A stretch of 8,840 nt of DNA from DASTHV01 sp035718045 (lineage in GTDB: Bacteria > Patescibacteriota > Saccharimonadia > Saccharimonadales > UBA10212), in contig DASTHV010000033.1 in NCBI GenBank assembly GCA_035718045.1, positions 1 to 8,840 of the forward strand, given 5' to 3'. A program made the translations under genes and the position numbers. Position 1 is the stretch's first letter; every line of letters begins with the position of its first letter. Positions 5,992-8,840 of the stretch are shown here, one piece after another. The notes below the pieces were generated by a model. It did not search any database. It was not told the origin of the DNA and saw nothing but the letters and a program-made list of their open reading frames with translations.

Positions 5992-6733
5992 CTTCACGGG
6001 CCAGCGACTTATAGGCCCGCGCACCCTTGCTCCATTTATCATGTTCGATAATTGTGCGGCCAAAGCTGGGGGCCTCGGCCAAGCGGACATTACGCGGAAC
6101 GATAGTTTCAAACAGTTTGACGCCAAAATAATTTTGCAGCTCAGCCTTGACCTGGGCCGATAAGGAATTACGGCTGTCGTAAAGCGTAATCAGCACGCCC
6201 AGGATGTCCAAGTCGGGATTAAGGGCCGTGCGCACCTGTTGGATAACGCTCAGCAGTTGGCTGAGGCCCTCCAGGGCATAATACTCGGCCTGTACCGGAA
6301 TAAGCACGCTGGTGGCCGCGCCCAGAGCATTGACCGTCAAAAGCCCTAGCGACGGCGGGCAATCAATCAGTATGAAATCATAGTCTAAGTCGGCCAGTAC
6401 CCTTCTGAGCTGTGATTCGCGGTGAGGCTGGCTGACCAGTTCGACTTCGGCGCCGGCCAGCTGGGCGTTAGACGGCAATATGAATAACTTCTGCTTACCG
6501 ATCTGCAGAATCACATTGCTGGCCGGCGCCCGGCCGAACAGAACGTCATATAAGGTAGCTCCTAGGTTCTGTTTGTCCAGACCCAAGCCGCTGGTGGTAT
6601 TACCCTGCGGGTCAGCGTCAACCAGCAATACTGATTTACCGTTTTTGACCAGATAAGCCGCCAGATTAATAGTCGTCGTGGTTTTGCCCACTCCGCCCTT
6701 TTGGTTGATTACGGCAATAATGTTTTTAGACAT
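5969..6733 (-). CDS. parA: Chromosome partitioning ATPase ParA (Soj type)
   Basis: A 254-residue ParA/Soj ATPase that binds nucleoid DNA as an ATP dimer and is released by ParB, driving segregation of ParB-parS complexes. The deviant Walker A motif KGGVGKTT is at 12-19, with the signature Lys12 as well as Lys17. Walker A' DADPQGN is at 39-45 and Walker B ILIDCPPS at 121-128. There is no N-terminal helix-turn-helix extension, so it is the small chromosomal type and not a plasmid P1-like repressor ParA. The ATG at 6733 starts directly at the conserved MSKNIIAV sequence. It follows rplU after 54 nt and precedes parB after 154 nt; TGA is its stop. A perfect dyad at 6740-6762 just before the start may control it. 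Confidence 0.97.
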   Translation of the reverse strand: MSKNIIAVINQKGGVGKTTTTINLAAYLVKNGKSVLLVDADPQGNTTSGLGLDKQNLGATLYDVLFGRAPASNVILQIGKQKLFILPSNAQLAGAEVELVSQPHRESQLRRVLADLDYDFILIDCPPSLGLLTVNALGAATSVLIPVQAEYYALEGLSQLLSVIQQVRTALNPDLDILGVLITLYDSRNSLSAQVKAELQNYFGVKLFETIVPRNVRLAEAPSFGRTIIEHDKWSKGARAYKSLAREVERRALS

Positions 6734-6739
6734 GTTTGT

Positions 6740-6762
6740 TTAACCCTTGTATCTAGGGTTAA
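6740..6762. promoter_or_regulatory. Perfect 8-bp dyad upstream of parA
   Basis: TTAACCCT (6740-6747) and AGGGTTAA (6755-6762) are exact inverted repeats separated by 7 nt, ending 6 nt before the parA start codon. No T tract follows on the minus strand, so it is not a terminator of rplU. It could be an operator, or an RNA hairpin over the ribosome entry site; no Shine-Dalgarno motif is otherwise visible for parA. Confidence 0.4.
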
Positions 6763-6787
6763 TAATAACATTTTTAAGGATTTATAT

Positions 6788-7156
6788 TTAGACGATTTTG
6801 GTGATTTTTATACGAGCGTGCTGTTGACGGTGGCCGCGCACTTTGCGCACCCGCTTCTTGGATTTATAACGGATAGCCAGTACTTTGTCGTCTTTAACGG
6901 ACTGTTCAACGATATCAGCAGTGACTTTAGCACCTGCTACGGTTGGCGTGCCAACTTTGATGCTGTCGCCTTCAATCAATAATAGGGCTTCAAAAGCGGT
7001 ATTTTGTTGGTTAGGATCAAGCAGCTCGACTTCCAGCTCCTGGCCTTCGGTGACAAGATATTGGTGTCCGCCCGTGCTAATAACCGCTTTCTTCCCTTGC
7101 TTAGGAGCGGTTGGCGCCTTAGCGGTTGGTGGTTTTGCGGTAGTTGTCTGTGCCAT
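6788..7156 (-). CDS. rplU: Large-subunit ribosomal protein L21
   Basis: A 122-residue L21, a 23S rRNA-binding protein of the 50S subunit. The core begins at about residue 22 with KKAVISTGGHQY, and the C-terminal signature KVRGHRQQHARIKI is at 105-118. The first 21 residues are an extra Thr/Lys/Pro/Ala-rich tail, so the protein is longer than the roughly 103 residues of E. coli L21. No later Met offers a shorter start. The ATG at 7156 lacks a Shine-Dalgarno sequence. It follows ileS after 41 nt and precedes parA, whereas the usual partner rpmA (L27) is not next to it. Family assignment is secure. Confidence 0.95.
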   Translation of the reverse strand: MAQTTTAKPPTAKAPTAPKQGKKAVISTGGHQYLVTEGQELEVELLDPNQQNTAFEALLLIEGDSIKVGTPTVAGAKVTADIVEQSVKDDKVLAIRYKSKKRVRKVRGHRQQHARIKITKIV

Positions 7157-7197
7157 AACTTAAAGAGATTAACAGATATGGTGCTGCCTGTAAAGGG

Positions 7198-8840
7198 TTA
7201 TGGCCGCTTAAGCGCGAGTTTTACTTCGTGTCCGTCTATCTTAACGGTTTCTTGGTATTCAGCTTCGCCCGTCAACTCTCCGGTGGTCAAAGTCTCGGCG
7301 TTAATCGTATCTTTAAAATGCTCAATCGCTTGTTTAAGCTCTTTCGAACTGGCTTCCAGGCCTAGATGAATCCGATCATCAACGTTAAAGCCGGCCTTTT
7401 TGCGAGCGTTTTGGATAAAACGGATCAGTTCGCGGGCGGCTCCCTCGGCCATCAGCTCATCGTTTAAGACAGTATCTACCATTATTTGCGTCTCGCCGCC
7501 CGATTGATTGATGATTTTTTTGACGTTCAGCTCGTCGGCCATGATTTGTTGCATATCGGGCGAAAGTTCTAAGCCGCTAATGGTGGCTTTGGCTAGCGGC
7601 TGGCGGACCTTAATACCGGCCTGGGCCCGCTGGGCCAATCCGACGGTAATCAGGCTGCGGGCATTGGCCATATTTTCAAGCAACGCCAGCTCGGCCACGG
7701 ACAATTCCTTGGCCTCCGGCCAATCGCTAAGATGCACTGATTTGGGTAAATCGGTGCCTTTGACCATTTCGCGCCAGATATGATCGGCTAAAAACGGCGC
7801 GAACGGCGCCAGCAGCTGGGCGGTCCGCAGAATCACGTAATGCAGGGTTTCGTAGGCCTGGTTCTTATCATCGTCATCTTCGCTTTTCCAAAAACGGCGG
7901 CGCGAGCGGCGGACATACCAGTTAGAAATATCGTCCAGCAGCTCAGCAATTGGCCGGCTGCCTCGGTCCAACCGGTAAGCTTCCATGCCAGCTGTCACTT
8001 CGCCAACGGCTTGTTCCAGCCGGGCTAGCATCCACTCGTCCAATAAACTACTGCTTTTAGGCTTACGCAGCGGTTTTTGGGGTTTGAATTTATCAACGTC
8101 GGCGTAAAGCTTATAAAACGAGAAGATATTGTTGAAAGTCATGAAGACTTGCCGCTGCACATCGCGCAAAAAGTCCACCGAAAAGCGGGTGTCTTCGCCG
8201 TTCATTAGCGGTGAGCTGGCCATAAAATAACGCATTGTGTCAACGCCGTACTGGTCAAAGACCTCATCCATCGGCGCGTAGTTCTTTTTGCGCTTGCTCA
8301 GTTTTTGACCGTCAGCGGCCACTATCCAGCCGCTGCAAATCACGTTTTTAAAAGCCGGCTTGTCAAACAGAGCCGTGCCCAGCACGTGCAAGGTATAAAA
8401 CCAGCCGCGGGTCTGGTCGATGGCTTCGGCCACAAAGTCCGCCGGATAGCCTTTTTCCCACTCTTTGGCGTTCTGGAACGGATAGTGATCCTGGGCGTAG
8501 GGCATGCTGCCCGATTCGAACCAGCAGTCAAAGACTTCCGGAATCCGGCGGGCGATTTTACCGCTGTCAGTCTTGATTTCCACATTGTCTATATAAGGCC
8601 GGTGGAAGTCGCCGATTTTACTGGGGTTAACGGCCCTTTGCTTAAGCTCGTCGACCGAGCCGATAACCGTAACTTCGCCGTCGTCGGTCACCCAAATCGG
8701 CAGCGGCGCGCCCCAAAAGCGGTTGCGCGATATACCCCAGTCGCGGGCGTTTTCCAGCCATTTACCAAAGCGGCCGGTCTGGATATGTCCGGGCGTCCAG
8801 TTTATCTGCATATTATTTCCCACCAGCGCGTCTTTAAAAT
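7198..8840 (-). CDS. ileS: Isoleucyl-tRNA synthetase, type 2, C-terminal part (5' end outside the window)
   Basis: The 3' 546 codons of ileS; the frame is still open at 8840, so the N-terminal HIGH region lies outside. The enzyme charges tRNA-Ile and edits misactivated valine. The fragment starts in the catalytic core with sequence like INWTPGHI, GRFGKWLENARDW and ISRNRFWG. It continues through FDCWFESGSMPYAQ to the second active-site motif KLSKR (codons at 8290-8304), a KMSKS variant. The C-terminal half is the helical anticodon-binding domain. These forms, and the lack of the C-terminal zinc-binding cysteines of E. coli-like enzymes, mark it as the type 2 (eukaryote/archaea-like) class, members of which include mupirocin-tolerant synthetases. 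The GTG at 8823 is internal, not a start, because coding sequence continues upstream of it. rplU follows after 41 nt. Confidence 0.96.
   Translation of the reverse strand, partial: FKDALVGNNMQINWTPGHIQTGRFGKWLENARDWGISRNRFWGAPLPIWVTDDGEVTVIGSVDELKQRAVNPSKIGDFHRPYIDNVEIKTDSGKIARRIPEVFDCWFESGSMPYAQDHYPFQNAKEWEKGYPADFVAEAIDQTRGWFYTLHVLGTALFDKPAFKNVICSGWIVAADGQKLSKRKKNYAPMDEVFDQYGVDTMRYFMASSPLMNGEDTRFSVDFLRDVQRQVFMTFNNIFSFYKLYADVDKFKPQKPLRKPKSSSLLDEWMLARLEQAVGEVTAGMEAYRLDRGSRPIAELLDDISNWYVRRSRRRFWKSEDDDDKNQAYETLHYVILRTAQLLAPFAPFLADHIWREMVKGTDLPKSVHLSDWPEAKELSVAELALLENMANARSLITVGLAQRAQAGIKVRQPLAKATISGLELSPDMQQIMADELNVKKIINQSGGETQIMVDTVLNDELMAEGAARELIRFIQNARKKAGFNVDDRIHLGLEASSKELKQAIEHFKDTINAETLTTGELTGEAEYQETVKIDGHEVKLALKRP

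Noticed and set aside
8821..8823. GTG as the start of ileS
   Set aside because: The same frame continues upstream to the window edge with codons that fit the family, and the HIGH-containing half of the enzyme is missing from the window.

Overview
The window looks like chromosomal sequence from a small-genome bacterium of the Candidate Phyla Radiation, most likely a Saccharibacteria (TM7) relative. The basis is the mix of genes: a type-2 isoleucyl-tRNA synthetase, L21 directly followed by parA/parB, and a short set of single-copy envelope genes (signal peptidase I, LytR-CpsA-Psr protein, membrane-anchored HtrA). Many starts also lack a Shine-Dalgarno sequence. This assignment is an inference from gene content, not from a phylogenetic marker search. 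UGA is the stop codon of three intact genes here (parA, lepB and the multi-pass membrane protein), so the recoded CPR lineages (UGA = Gly) are unlikely.

Layout from the right edge, following the minus strand: the 3' two thirds or so of ileS (7198-8840, runs off the window), rplU (6788-7156), parA (5969-6733) and parB (4951-5814). Facing parB tail to tail is the only plus-strand gene, lepB (4225-4929). lepB diverges across 110 bp from a LytR-CpsA-Psr gene (2474-4114, minus). Downstream of that on the minus strand are an unrecognised 8-9-helix membrane protein (1547-2299) and an HtrA/DegP-type protease (139-1446). Positions 1-138 carry no supportable gene.

Functionally there are two neighbourhoods. 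The right half is core information processing: isoleucine charging, a large-subunit ribosomal protein, and the ParA/ParB chromosome partition pair. The left half is envelope assembly and quality control: signal peptide removal, attachment of cell-wall polymers, an unknown membrane protein, and an extracytoplasmic protease.

The parts not explained by genes are the most interesting. The 174-nt gap between the LCP gene and the membrane protein gene (2300-2473) is packed with nested GC-rich inverted repeats that could fold almost end to end into a multi-helix RNA; the few wobble pairs favour the plus strand. The parA-parB gap holds two facing arrays of 7-bp AT-rich repeats. A perfect 8-bp dyad sits just before parA. 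Several genes (lepB, LCP, htrA) have -10-like hexamers only 8-12 nt before the ATG, which suggests nearly leaderless mRNAs. No tRNA, rRNA, CRISPR array, insertion sequence or convincing rho-independent terminator was seen.
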